IMG/VR virus record: IMGVR_UViG_3300020421_000145
Location: 1-23,693 of that record
Length of the DNA stretch: 23,693 nucleotides
Reading direction: 5' to 3' (one strand)
Source of the DNA: a virus
Shown piece by piece: positions 8,037 to 15,409 of the stretch. A program made the position numbers and the translations under genes. Position 1 is the first letter of the stretch. Every line of letters starts with the position of its first letter. A model generated the notes under the pieces. The model had not been told where the DNA came from and did not search any database. It saw nothing but the letters and a program-made list of their open reading frames with translations.

Positions 8037-9101
8037 ATGACTGATATTAATAACGTAGAAGAAGATCAGGAAGTTGAACTCCACGACGAAGTAACGGACG
8101 AAGTTGTGGAAGAAGCTCATGATCCTAAAAATGCTGAGGCACAGTCTGTCGCTTCTGTAGATAAAGCAGGTGAAGCTACTGGTAAAGCACCGACACGTAA
8201 AGGTGACCAGACTAAGCAAGATCCAATGCCAAAGACTAAAGCTGGAATGATTAATGCCATGTACTCAAAGATGAATGGCATGAAAAAAGAACAGCTTATG
8301 GCAGCTTATTCTAAGATGCACTCAGAATCTTTTGAAGATGAAGATGGTGATGTTATTGTTGAAAAGCAAGACATTGACTATCATGTAGATTTTTCAGAAG
8401 ACTTGAATGCTCTTGTAAACGAAGAAGCTACACTGTCTGAAGAATTTAAAGCTAAGGCAGAAACAATTTTTGAAGCAGCTATCAAATCTAAGCTGTCAGA
8501 AGAAATTGATCGTCTCGAAGAAAAGTACAATGAAGAATTGTCTGAAGAAATCGAGACAACCAAAGCCGATCTTGTAGAGAAGGTTGATTCATACCTTAAC
8601 TACGTAGTTGAGCAGTGGATGGAAGATAATAAGGTAGCAGTCCAATCTGGTCTGCGTACAGAGATCTCTGAGAACTTTATGAACAATCTAAAAGATCTGT
8701 TTACTGAGTCTTACATCGAAGTGCCTGAGTCTAAAGTCGACCTGGTTGACGAACTTGCTGCTGAAGTTGACGAACTCGAAGAGAAACTCAACGATCAGAC
8801 TGGCAACGCCATCGCAATGGCAGAGGAACTGGAAGGCTATAAGCGTGAAAGCATCATTCGTGAAGCATCTCGCGACCTTGCAGAAACTCAAGTTGAAAAA
8901 CTTAAGTCTCTTGTAGCAGACGTAGATTTTGATGATGACGAAACATTCGCATCAAAAGTTGCAACTGTAAAAGAGTCTTACTTTAACAAGGCTGCGAAAA
9001 TTGCTGAAGAAGTTGTAGATGAGTCAGATGATGCCTTCGAGGTTGATTCAACAGATTCTATGGCGCAGTACCTCAATGCCATTAAAAAGACATCTAAATA
9101 A
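8037..9101 (+). CDS. 22: Major prohead scaffold protein gp22
   Basis: The 354-aa product is very acidic and almost wholly helical. It has a long charged central segment (about 115-190) with repeated Leu-Ser-Glu-Glu units and a heptad-like DELAAEVDELEEKLN stretch (about 238-252). It lies between gp21 and gp23, as in T4, where gp22 forms the transient core of the head and is digested by gp21. Several [L/I]xE sites suited to gp21 are visible, including LSE, ISE, LAE and IAE. The start ATG follows AGGGAG by 7 nt. The N-terminal 60 residues (EEDQEVELHDEVTDEVVEEAH) are especially acidic. Confidence 0.9.
   Translation: MTDINNVEEDQEVELHDEVTDEVVEEAHDPKNAEAQSVASVDKAGEATGKAPTRKGDQTKQDPMPKTKAGMINAMYSKMNGMKKEQLMAAYSKMHSESFEDEDGDVIVEKQDIDYHVDFSEDLNALVNEEATLSEEFKAKAETIFEAAIKSKLSEEIDRLEEKYNEELSEEIETTKADLVEKVDSYLNYVVEQWMEDNKVAVQSGLRTEISENFMNNLKDLFTESYIEVPESKVDLVDELAAEVDELEEKLNDQTGNAIAMAEELEGYKRESIIREASRDLAETQVEKLKSLVADVDFDDDETFASKVATVKESYFNKAAKIAEEVVDESDDAFEVDSTDSMAQYLNAIKKTSK
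9093..9100 (+). promoter_or_regulatory. Possible variant late promoter (TCTAAATA) before gp23
   Basis: This is the second copy of TCTAAATA, in the 19-nt repeat 9092-9110 that also covers the gp22 stop and the AGGGAG ribosome site of the gp23 gene. T4 gene 23 has its own strong late promoter at the same place. That supports a promoter role, but the one-base deviation and short leader leave doubt. Confidence 0.45.
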
Positions 9102-9117
9102 TAGGGAGTCCTTAAAG

Positions 9118-10455
9118 ATGCAAAACGTAATCTCTTACGACAAGCTCGTCGAAAAATGGGCACCAGTTCTGAATGAAGAAGCAGCTGGTTCCATTAAAGA
9201 CGCACACCGGAAAGCAGTAACAGCTGCTGTTCTGGAAAACCAAGAAACTGCACTTCGCGAAGAAGGTATGCTTTCAGAAGCTGCTCCAGCAAACGCAACA
9301 GGTAATGTTGCAAACTGGAATCCAGTACTGATTGCTCTCGTACGTCGCGCAATGCCTAACCTTATGGCTTACGACGTTTGTGGTGTTCAGCCAATGACTG
9401 GTCCAACAGGTTTGATCTTCGCAATGAAGTCAACCTTCCAGAAGACAAAAGCTGGCGTATCAAACGGCGACGAAGCACTATTCAGCGAAGCACCTGTTGG
9501 ATACTCAGGTGACTCAACAACAGCTGGTAACGGCACAGGCGGACCATCAGGTCTATCCGGTGTAACAGACACAGATGGCGACGGTACACTTGTCGACTCT
9601 GGTGGTTCTAACGTACCAACACTCGGTGATGCATACACAACTGCAGAAGCTGAAGCTCTTGGCGATGCCACAGAGTCTTTTGCAGAGATGGGCTTCACCA
9701 TTGAGAAGTCAACCGTGACAGCTAAGTCACGTGCTCTCAAAGCAGAATACACACTGGAACTTGCTCAGGATCTTAAAGCCATTCATGGTTTGGATGCTGA
9801 AACAGAACTGGCTAACATTCTGTCAACTGAGATCATGGCTGAAATCAACCGTGAAGTAATTCGCACAATCAACTCACAAGCTAAAATCGGTGCACGCCAA
9901 GCCAACGTTACCACAAAAGGTATCTTTGACTTGTCAACTGACGCTGATGGCCGCTGGTCTGCTGAGAAGTTCAAAGGACTTTTGGTCCAGCTTGAGCGTG
10001 AAGCTAACGTTATCGCTAAAGAAACACGTCGCGGTAAAGGTAACTTCATCATCTGTTCATCTGACGTAGCATCTGCTTTGTCAGCAACAGGCATGCTTGA
10101 CTACGCTCCTGCAATCTCTGCAAACCTCAACGTGGACGACACAGGTAACACCTTCGCTGGTGTACTTAACGGTCGCACACGGGTTTACATTGACCCATAT
10201 GCCGATACAGACTACATCAACGTCGGTTATAAGGGAACTAACCCATACGATGCTGGTATTTTCTACTGCCCATACGTACCACTAACAATGGTTCGTGCGG
10301 TTGGGGAAGACACATTCCAGCCAAAGATCGGATTCAAGACTCGTTACGGAATGGCTTCAAACCCATTCGTTGGTGCTACACCTGCAGACGGTCTTGCATC
10401 AGCAAGAACCAACCAGTACTACAGAATCTTCCGTGTGGACAATATCCTCACATAA
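9118..10455 (+). CDS. 23: Major capsid protein gp23 (precursor)
   Basis: ATG 9118 with AGGGAG 8 nt upstream gives 445 aa; the open frame reaches further back into the gp22 gene, but those codons are not part of it. The N-terminus (MQNVISYDKLVEKW...) is the assembly propeptide. A gp21-type site MLSE|AAPAN would cut between E54 and A55, close to T4's cut after E65, leaving about 391 aa. Next come NWNPVLIALVRRAMPNLMAYDVCGVQPM (67-94) and GPTGLIFAMKS, typical of the HK97-fold gp23 family. A Gly/Asp/Thr-rich insert lies at about 130-172. The C-terminal part (FQPKIGFKTRYGMASNPF) is also characteristic. It is the most abundant late product and is followed by a strong terminator. Confidence 0.97.
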   Translation: MQNVISYDKLVEKWAPVLNEEAAGSIKDAHRKAVTAAVLENQETALREEGMLSEAAPANATGNVANWNPVLIALVRRAMPNLMAYDVCGVQPMTGPTGLIFAMKSTFQKTKAGVSNGDEALFSEAPVGYSGDSTTAGNGTGGPSGLSGVTDTDGDGTLVDSGGSNVPTLGDAYTTAEAEALGDATESFAEMGFTIEKSTVTAKSRALKAEYTLELAQDLKAIHGLDAETELANILSTEIMAEINREVIRTINSQAKIGARQANVTTKGIFDLSTDADGRWSAEKFKGLLVQLEREANVIAKETRRGKGNFIICSSDVASALSATGMLDYAPAISANLNVDDTGNTFAGVLNGRTRVYIDPYADTDYINVGYKGTNPYDAGIFYCPYVPLTMVRAVGEDTFQPKIGFKTRYGMASNPFVGATPADGLASARTNQYYRIFRVDNILT

Positions 10456-10476
10456 GAAGAAGTACAAAAATGAACT

Positions 10477-10503
10477 GGGAGGGCTTCGGTCCTCCCTTTT
10501 TTT
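10477..10503 (+). terminator. Strong intrinsic terminator after gp23 with UUCG tetraloop
   Basis: GGGAGG (10477-10482) pairs with CCTCCC (10491-10496). Inside, G-T and C-G pairs close a TTCG loop (c-UUCG-g), one of the most stable RNA tetraloops. Seven T residues follow (10497-10503). It lies 22 nt after the gp23 stop and ends the capsid transcript. Confidence 0.93.
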
Positions 10504-10514
10504 ATGAGTATAGA

Positions 10515-10522
10515 TATAAATA
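10515..10522 (+). promoter_or_regulatory. T4-type late promoter (TATAAATA) directly after the gp23 terminator
   Basis: An exact TATAAATA begins 12 nt after the terminator's T-run. By T4 spacing, transcription would begin close to 10528, which is the A of an ATG, so the mRNA would be leaderless or nearly so. Part of the element can also be read as codons of a longer frame from ATG 10504. Confidence 0.65.
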
Positions 10523-10527
10523 GAAAC

Positions 10528-11028
10528 ATGGCAGACTTAACCACAAATCTAAACTATCTACAACCGACCGCTTATAAGCTGTCGATAGATCGTGAAAATT
10601 ATCCTAACTTGGAATATTTCGCGCAAACAATTACACACCCAGGCATGATTCTTAATCCATCGGAAGTTCCTTTCCGTAAGATCGCCGGTGTTCCAATCGT
10701 TGGTGGTACACTTACTTTCAACGAACTCAACGCAACTATCATCTTAGATGAAGCACTGACTGGCTACAACGAAATGTACTCTTGGATTCGTAGAGTAGTT
10801 GATAACTTACCAGTCAAGGCTATGGACAGAACTGCAACCGGTACACCTACATATGCTGACATTACATTGTCTATTTTAAATAGTGCTAACAATGTATCAA
10901 AGCAAGTTAAATATCTAGAATGTATACCCGTTGCTTTAGGAGATATTAATTTTGAATCGACTGCATCAGGAACTGAGTTTATCACGTTTACTGTTGCATT
11001 CAGATTTACCTATTTTGAACTGATATAG
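10528..11028 (+). CDS. Second gp19-family tail tube-like protein
   Basis: The protein has 166 aa from ATG 10528, or 174 aa from the in-frame ATG 10504. Neither start has a clear ribosome site, and ATG 10504 directly abuts the terminator T-run. The fold signature resembles tail-tube proteins: NLEYFAQTITHPGM, SEVPFRKIAGVPIVGGTLTFNELN (a strand pair like the NIPFRGRQLKVAGD part of the gp19 here), DEALTGYNEMYSWIRRVVDN (comparable to NSMETWMNAISN) and a final strand FITFTVAFRFTYFEL. It could be a tube or baseplate-tube adaptor (gp54-like or gp48-like role) or another tail protein. T4 has no tube-like gene after 23. The late promoter and terminator make it a separate late unit. Confidence 0.75.
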   Translation: MADLTTNLNYLQPTAYKLSIDRENYPNLEYFAQTITHPGMILNPSEVPFRKIAGVPIVGGTLTFNELNATIILDEALTGYNEMYSWIRRVVDNLPVKAMDRTATGTPTYADITLSILNSANNVSKQVKYLECIPVALGDINFESTASGTEFITFTVAFRFTYFELI

Positions 11029-11052
11029 ATAATTCTATAATTGGAGTATAGT

Positions 11053-11499
11053 ATGATTGATTTGAAGCAGGTGCTCGAAGACTGGGCACAAGATAATGTT
11101 ATTAGTGAAACACAGCTTGATAAAAGTTCTAGAGATACACCCCTCTTACATTCCAAATACCTCGATAAACTTGCAAATGCAAAGCTGCTTTTGAAGCGAG
11201 CCGAGTTTGTGCAAAAGACTTTGCTTAAGCAGAAGTGGCTATACTATAATGGTAAGCTAGATCAAAGCAAGATTGAAGAGTTCGGTTGGGATCCAGATCC
11301 GTTTGACGGTCTTAAGATTCTAAAGGGTGAGATGGAATACTATTATGATGCTGATCCTGAGATTCAGAAGTCAGAAGAAAAGATTCAGTACTATAAGACG
11401 CTAGTAGAAACACTTAGTGAAATTGTAGATACAATTAAGTGGCGACATCAGACGATTGGAAATATTATTAAATGGAAGCAATTCGAGTCCGGAAACTAA
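11053..11499 (+). CDS. uvsY: Recombination mediator UvsY
   Basis: The 148-aa protein (T4 UvsY has 137 aa) loads the UvsX recombinase on gp32-coated single-stranded DNA during recombination-dependent replication. Visible family features are an N-terminal MIDLKQVLEDWAQDNVI helix, SKYLDKLANAKLLLKRAEF (T4 SKWLNKHSSIKKEMLRIEA), LYYNGKLD (T4 DYYSGRGD), and a C-terminal WRHQTIGNIIKWKQFESGN, comparable to the AIKHIQDMRAFEAG end of T4 UvsY. ATG 11053 follows the ribosome site TTGGAGTAT; the TTG within that site is in frame but unlikely to be the start. Its end overlaps the uvsW start by 28 nt. Confidence 0.9.
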   Translation: MIDLKQVLEDWAQDNVISETQLDKSSRDTPLLHSKYLDKLANAKLLLKRAEFVQKTLLKQKWLYYNGKLDQSKIEEFGWDPDPFDGLKILKGEMEYYYDADPEIQKSEEKIQYYKTLVETLSEIVDTIKWRHQTIGNIIKWKQFESGN

Positions 11500-12953
11500 A
11501 TCACGCCAATCTCCATATTGATTGTGATTTCGGTGCAGCACAAGAATTAAAAGAATTCTTTTCGTTTTACGTGCCGGGTTATAAGTTCATGCCCGCGTAC
11601 AGGCGACGTGTCTGGGATGGAAAGATTAGGTTATTTGATTCAAATACTGGTGAACTACCGGCTGGTCTAATATACCATCTTCTTAAATTCTGTGAAACAC
11701 GTCAATACAAGATTGATGCTGTACGTACTACCTATGGCCTACCATATTCTGAAGATAAAGTAGAGGCTAAAGATCTACTCAAGTTTATTGAGAAAATGAA
11801 TCTACCTTTTAAACTTCGTGACTATCAGTTTCTTGCGTGTATGGAAGGACTGAAGCGTAGAAGGTCTGTGCTTGTATCTCCTACTGGATCTGGTAAATCA
11901 CTTATCATCTATGCATTGCTTTCATATTTTCTTGGTGTACTGAGAGGTGATAGTGAAAAACGCGTTCTTGTGATTGTACCTACTACCTCACTCGTAGAAC
12001 AGATGACATCGGACTTTAATGATTATGGATGTCCTGATCAGTTAATACACAAGATCTATTCTGGTAAAGAAAAAGATCCGGGTGCACCGATTGTTATTAG
12101 TACATGGCAATCAATCTATAAGCTACCACGAGCATGGTTTGAGCAATTCGGCATGGTAGTCGGAGATGAGTGTCATGGATTTAAATCTAAATCTCTTATG
12201 CAAATCATGAATAAAGCAACTGAAGCAGAATACCGCTTTGGAACAACAGGAACATTAGACGGGACACAGACACATGAGCTTGTACTTCAAGGACTATTCG
12301 GAAAAATATATAAAGTTACCACTACTAAAGCTCTACAGGATAATGACACCTTGGCTCAACTGGACATCAAGAGAATCATTCTTGATTATGATGAAGAAAC
12401 CAGACGGGACTTTGGTAAGAAAACGTATCAGGAAGAAATTGAATGGATCGTGGGAAATGAAAGACGAAACAAATTCATAGCAAATCTGGCCAGCGATCAG
12501 GATGGTAACACCTTAGTGCTTTTCAACTACGTGGAGAAACACGGAAAGCCCTTGTTTGATCTTATAAATAATAAAGTAAAGGAAGGCAGAAAAGTTTTCT
12601 TTGTATCTGGAAGCGTACAGACATCGGATAGAGAAGCTATTCGTGGTATAGTGGAGAAACAACAAAATGCTATCATTGTCGCATCTTTGGGTACTTTTAG
12701 TACCGGTATTAATATTAGGAATCTACACAATATTGTCTTTGCGTCACCTTCAAAAAGCCAGATCAGAGTTCTTCAGTCAATTGGACGAGGATTAAGAAAG
12801 TCTGATAACGGTGAGTCGACTACTCTTTATGATATTATAGATAATATTAGTTATAATGAAAGAAAGAACTTTGCTACTCTACATTCGGAAGAACGTCACC
12901 GAATATATGAAAGAGAAAAGTTTAACAATAAAACTTACAGAGTGGAAATATGA
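11472..12953 (+). CDS. uvsW: ATP-dependent DNA/RNA helicase UvsW (superfamily 2)
   Basis: The 493-aa product unwinds branched DNA and R-loops and, in T4, shuts off origin-initiated replication. The N-terminal domain (1-110) contains FFSFYVPGYKFMPAYRRRVWDGKIRLFD, very close to the T4 FFSFEADGYRFNPRFRYGNWDGRIRLLD segment. Helicase motifs follow in order: Q-like LRDYQ (115-119), Walker A SPTGSGKS (136-143), DECH (232-235), GTTGTL (motif III), the TYQEEIEWIVGNERRNKFIA link shared with T4, FSTGINIRNLHN (motif V region) and QSIGRGLRK (motif VI). It overlaps the uvsY gene by 28 nt and the next gene by 4 nt (ATGA), so the three form one operon. Confidence 0.96.
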   Translation: MEAIRVRKLNHANLHIDCDFGAAQELKEFFSFYVPGYKFMPAYRRRVWDGKIRLFDSNTGELPAGLIYHLLKFCETRQYKIDAVRTTYGLPYSEDKVEAKDLLKFIEKMNLPFKLRDYQFLACMEGLKRRRSVLVSPTGSGKSLIIYALLSYFLGVLRGDSEKRVLVIVPTTSLVEQMTSDFNDYGCPDQLIHKIYSGKEKDPGAPIVISTWQSIYKLPRAWFEQFGMVVGDECHGFKSKSLMQIMNKATEAEYRFGTTGTLDGTQTHELVLQGLFGKIYKVTTTKALQDNDTLAQLDIKRIILDYDEETRRDFGKKTYQEEIEWIVGNERRNKFIANLASDQDGNTLVLFNYVEKHGKPLFDLINNKVKEGRKVFFVSGSVQTSDREAIRGIVEKQQNAIIVASLGTFSTGINIRNLHNIVFASPSKSQIRVLQSIGRGLRKSDNGESTTLYDIIDNISYNERKNFATLHSEERHRIYEREKFNNKTYRVEI

Positions 12954-13414
12954 AAGAACCTGCGATTAAACAATTTAAGTTAACTAACGACGATGAAATT
13001 GTATGTGAAGTGCTTGAATGGGATTCTGAAGATAACTCAGCGATTTTAGTTAGATGTCCACTAAGGATCGTACAAGGCGAAGATATGGAACGCGGTATTC
13101 GTTTCTATGCATTTCGACCTTGGATGGGATTCACCGAGGATCCTAAGATTCTTCACACAATCAACGCGGCACACGTTATAGGAGAGGTTACACCTTCTAA
13201 CGATCTTATCAAGCATTACGCGGGTACGATTATCAAACTCGAAAAGAATGCTAATAATAAGAAGCATGACTTCGATATGGATAAGCTTGAAAAGATGGAT
13301 GACGACGAGATGGAAGATTTTATACAATACCACTTAGAACAAGAAGACGAAGAAGTTGAAGAGGATCTGGGACAGAACGTTGTAAAGTTCAAACCTAAGG
13401 ATACTATGCACTAG
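12950..13414 (+). CDS. Conserved-looking small acidic protein, possible Sm-like domain
   Basis: The 154-aa product has no T4 counterpart that I recognise. The N-terminal 75 residues look like a beta barrel: FKLTNDDEIVCEVLEWDSED, then AILVRCPLRIVQ, then IRFYAFRPWMGFTED. The pattern of a strand with a polar turn followed by EIVCEVLE and then NSAILVRCPLRI resembles the Sm/LSm motif 1. Residues about 115-147 are strongly acidic (MDDDEMEDFIQYHLEQEDEEVEE). It starts within the uvsW stop (ATGA). An RNA-binding or transcription-linked role is inference only. The leftward promoter in the downstream gap would make RNA antisense to this gene. Confidence 0.75.
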   Translation: MKEPAIKQFKLTNDDEIVCEVLEWDSEDNSAILVRCPLRIVQGEDMERGIRFYAFRPWMGFTEDPKILHTINAAHVIGEVTPSNDLIKHYAGTIIKLEKNANNKKHDFDMDKLEKMDDDEMEDFIQYHLEQEDEEVEEDLGQNVVKFKPKDTMH

Positions 13415-13442
13415 TATATCCCTTCCCTGAAAACCATACTTT

Positions 13443-13471
13443 ATTATACCACCATTTCAATCAAATGTACA
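13443..13471 (-). promoter_or_regulatory. Leftward sigma70-like promoter, divergent from the gp55 promoter
   Basis: Read on the minus strand, the order is TGTACA (13466-13471 on +), a 17-nt spacer, and TATAAT (13443-13448), with an extended TGG before the -10. It matches the three rightward promoters of this window in every conserved position. No convincing minus-strand gene lies downstream. Transcription from about 13436 would run antisense into the preceding gene and uvsW. Confidence 0.6.
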
Positions 13472-13507
13472 CTCCTTTTTTTCGCACTCAATAACAAAAA
13501 ATAATAG

Positions 13508-13536
13508 TGTACAAATCCAACACACGATGGTATAAT
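13508..13536 (+). promoter_or_regulatory. Sigma70-like promoter for gp55
   Basis: TGTACA (13508-13513), 17-nt spacer, TATAAT (13531-13536) with extended -10 TGG. The start would be near 13543, ahead of the CGGAGT ribosome site (13553-13558). The -35 hexamer is part of AGTGTACA, which forms an inverted repeat with TGTACACT at 13466-13473. Confidence 0.8.
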
Positions 13537-13565
13537 AGTACTATATTTTGAACGGAGTAGACCTT

Positions 13566-14165
13566 ATGGCACGCCAAAAACGAGCAAGCATACATTATGT
13601 AAACAACGCTGATTTTTCTCAGGCTGTCGTAGAGTATGTAACTATCGTAAACAAAGCTCAAGCAGAAAACACAGAAATTCCAAAAGTACCTGATTATATT
13701 GCACAGTGCTTTCTTAGAATCTCTGAAGGATTGTCTCACAAATCTAATTTTATTCGATACACATATCGTGAAGAAATGGTTATGGACGCAGTTGAAAACT
13801 GTTTGAAAGCTATATTGAATTACGATATAGCAGCCGCAACAAGAACTGGTAAACCAAATGCATTTGCATACTTTACACAGATCACGTGGTATGCATTCCT
13901 ACGAAGAATCGCTAAAGAGAAAAAGCAACAAGACATTAAGATGAAATACCTAACCAATTCTGGTATTGAGAACTTTCTTACAACAGAAGAAGGTGATGAT
14001 CTAAGCCAGTATGTTGTTGGTCAATTTATCGATACACTCAAAGATCGTATTGATAAAGTAAGAACATTTGACGCTGAAGTAAAAGAATTTAGTAAAGTCG
14101 AAAAAATCAAGAAGAAGCGAGCAGTAACTGCAGATTCTGATTTGACGGAGTTCATGAATGAGTAA
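13566..14165 (+). CDS. 55: Late-transcription sigma factor gp55
   Basis: The 199-aa protein (T4 gp55 has 185 aa) is the distant sigma70 relative that directs host RNA polymerase to TATAAATA promoters, together with the gp45 clamp. The central region FIRYTYREEMVMDAVENCLKAILNY (about 75-99), then PNAFAYFTQITWYAFLRRIAKEKKQQD (about 107-133), is the sigma region 2-like core of the family. The basic C-terminal tail (KVEKIKKKRAV) is followed by DLTEFMNE, a possible clamp- or polymerase-contacting end. ATG 13566 follows CGGAGT. A TTG at 13548 is in frame but lies upstream of that ribosome site. It overlaps the next gene by 8 nt. Confidence 0.93.
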   Translation: MARQKRASIHYVNNADFSQAVVEYVTIVNKAQAENTEIPKVPDYIAQCFLRISEGLSHKSNFIRYTYREEMVMDAVENCLKAILNYDIAAATRTGKPNAFAYFTQITWYAFLRRIAKEKKQQDIKMKYLTNSGIENFLTTEEGDDLSQYVVGQFIDTLKDRIDKVRTFDAEVKEFSKVEKIKKKRAVTADSDLTEFMNE

Positions 14166-14370
14166 AACATTTATCACAACAGTAATTGAAGACGGAGAAG
14201 ATCTCGTTCTTCCATTTCCTGACGACCTCATGTCTACTATGCAGTGGACCGAAGGAGATGTTTTAGAATGGGTTGTACATGGTGACTATGCCACAATCCG
14301 TAAAGTTGAAGACCCTACAAATATTATGAGAGCACTTGAAGGTAACAATGAAACTAGCAGTACTAAATGA
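14158..14370 (+). CDS. Small AbrB/MazE-like protein
   Basis: The 70-aa product has the layout of a SpoVT-AbrB swapped-hairpin domain: a first strand FITTVIEDGEDLVLPFPDDL, a short helix, the near-universal turn WTEGDVLEWVVHG (30-42), and a last strand YATIRKVE. In the family this sequence forms a dimeric DNA-binding fold or an antitoxin. No partner toxin is next to it. It lies between the late sigma factor gp55 and gp47, overlapping both (8 nt and 23 nt), so it is made together with the replication/transcription set. A role as a small transcription regulator is inference. The last residues (EGNNETSSTK) look disordered. Confidence 0.8.
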   Translation: MSKTFITTVIEDGEDLVLPFPDDLMSTMQWTEGDVLEWVVHGDYATIRKVEDPTNIMRALEGNNETSSTK

Positions 14371-15409
14371 CACGCACTGTGGTATACGTAACTCTTCCGA
14401 AATCTTTCTCAAAAATTCAGCAGACTTTTATTCAAAAGTCTTTTTTCCTGAATGTGAAGAAAGAGGGATTACGCAAATCCTACACCTCGGGGATTATTAT
14501 GACCACAGGAAATTTGTAAATTTTAAAGCACTAAATCATAATCGTAAATCATTTCTTAACGAGATTCGTAAACGTGGTATGGCTATGGATATTATCCCAG
14601 GCAACCATGATACGTTCTATAAGAATACTAATGACTTAAACAGTCTAAAAGAACTGCTCGGCCATTTCATGAACGAGATTAATATCGTCATGGAGCCTAC
14701 GGTCATGGAATACGGGTCACTACGCATGGCTCTCCTCCCTTGGATTTGCAATGACAACTACGAAAAGTCTATGCAATTTATCCGTGACTGTAAGGCTGAT
14801 TGGCTGGGCGGCCATCTTGAACTAAGTGGATTCGAACTCATGCGTGGTGTCGAATCACATGGTGGTATGGATGCCAAACTATTTGATAAATTTGAGCTCG
14901 TACTTACTGGCCACTTTCATGCAGCATCACGTAGAGATAATATCTGGTACCTTGGTAGCCAAATGGAATTCTTCTGGTCTGATGCTCATGATCCTAAGTA
15001 CTTCCACATCATTGATACCGAAACTCGTGAAGTAGAAAAAATTCGTAATCCACACACTTTGTTTGAAAAAATAGTGTACAATGACGACGAAATGGATTAT
15101 AATAACTATAAGACGTCACACCTAACAAACAAATTTGTCAAGGTTGTCGTGGTAAATAAGTCAGACACTTTCTCATTTGATCGTTTCATCGATCGTATAC
15201 AGAATGAAGAAGTGTATGATTTGAAAATAGCAGAAAACTTTAATGAGTTTATTGGTGCCAACGTAGAAGATGAAGGCCTGCAAGTTGATGATACTCCTAA
15301 GCTAATGGACGACTACATCGACGGTGTCGACACTGATCTGGATAAAGATCGAATAAAAATCCAGATGCGTGAACTTATGACACATGCACAGGCTCTTGAG
15401 ATAGCATGA
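14348..15409 (+). CDS. 47: Recombination endonuclease subunit gp47 (Mre11/SbcD family)
   Basis: The 353-aa protein (T4 gp47 has 339 aa) is the nuclease half of the gp46/gp47 complex that resects DNA ends for recombination-dependent replication. All calcineurin-like phosphoesterase motifs are visible: NDTHCG (D8, H10), GDYYDHR (D49), GNHD (85-88), GGHLE (H156) and TGHFH (187-191). ATG 14348 is chosen because GAAGG lies 5 nt upstream and the protein then starts MKLAVLNDTH, as is usual for the family. It starts within the previous gene and overlaps the gp46 gene by ATGA, consistent with 1:1 coupling of the two subunits. Confidence 0.95.
   Translation: MKLAVLNDTHCGIRNSSEIFLKNSADFYSKVFFPECEERGITQILHLGDYYDHRKFVNFKALNHNRKSFLNEIRKRGMAMDIIPGNHDTFYKNTNDLNSLKELLGHFMNEINIVMEPTVMEYGSLRMALLPWICNDNYEKSMQFIRDCKADWLGGHLELSGFELMRGVESHGGMDAKLFDKFELVLTGHFHAASRRDNIWYLGSQMEFFWSDAHDPKYFHIIDTETREVEKIRNPHTLFEKIVYNDDEMDYNNYKTSHLTNKFVKVVVVNKSDTFSFDRFIDRIQNEEVYDLKIAENFNEFIGANVEDEGLQVDDTPKLMDDYIDGVDTDLDKDRIKIQMRELMTHAQALEIA

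Noticed and set aside
9387-9752. A 121-aa minus-strand open frame
   Set aside because: Lies wholly opposite gp23 with the complementary codon pattern; no ribosome site or promoter.
11036-11041. TATAAT just before uvsY
   Set aside because: It abuts the ribosome site, so the transcript would lack it, and no -35 at proper spacing is present.
12563-12570. TATAAATA inside uvsW
   Set aside because: Within coding sequence and almost 400 nt from the next start; probably chance in AT-rich codons, although low-level late expression of the following gene cannot be excluded.
13061-13333. A 90-aa minus-strand frame downstream of the leftward promoter
   Set aside because: Considered as the target of that promoter, but it has no ribosome site and reads as the complement of the acidic 154-aa gene.
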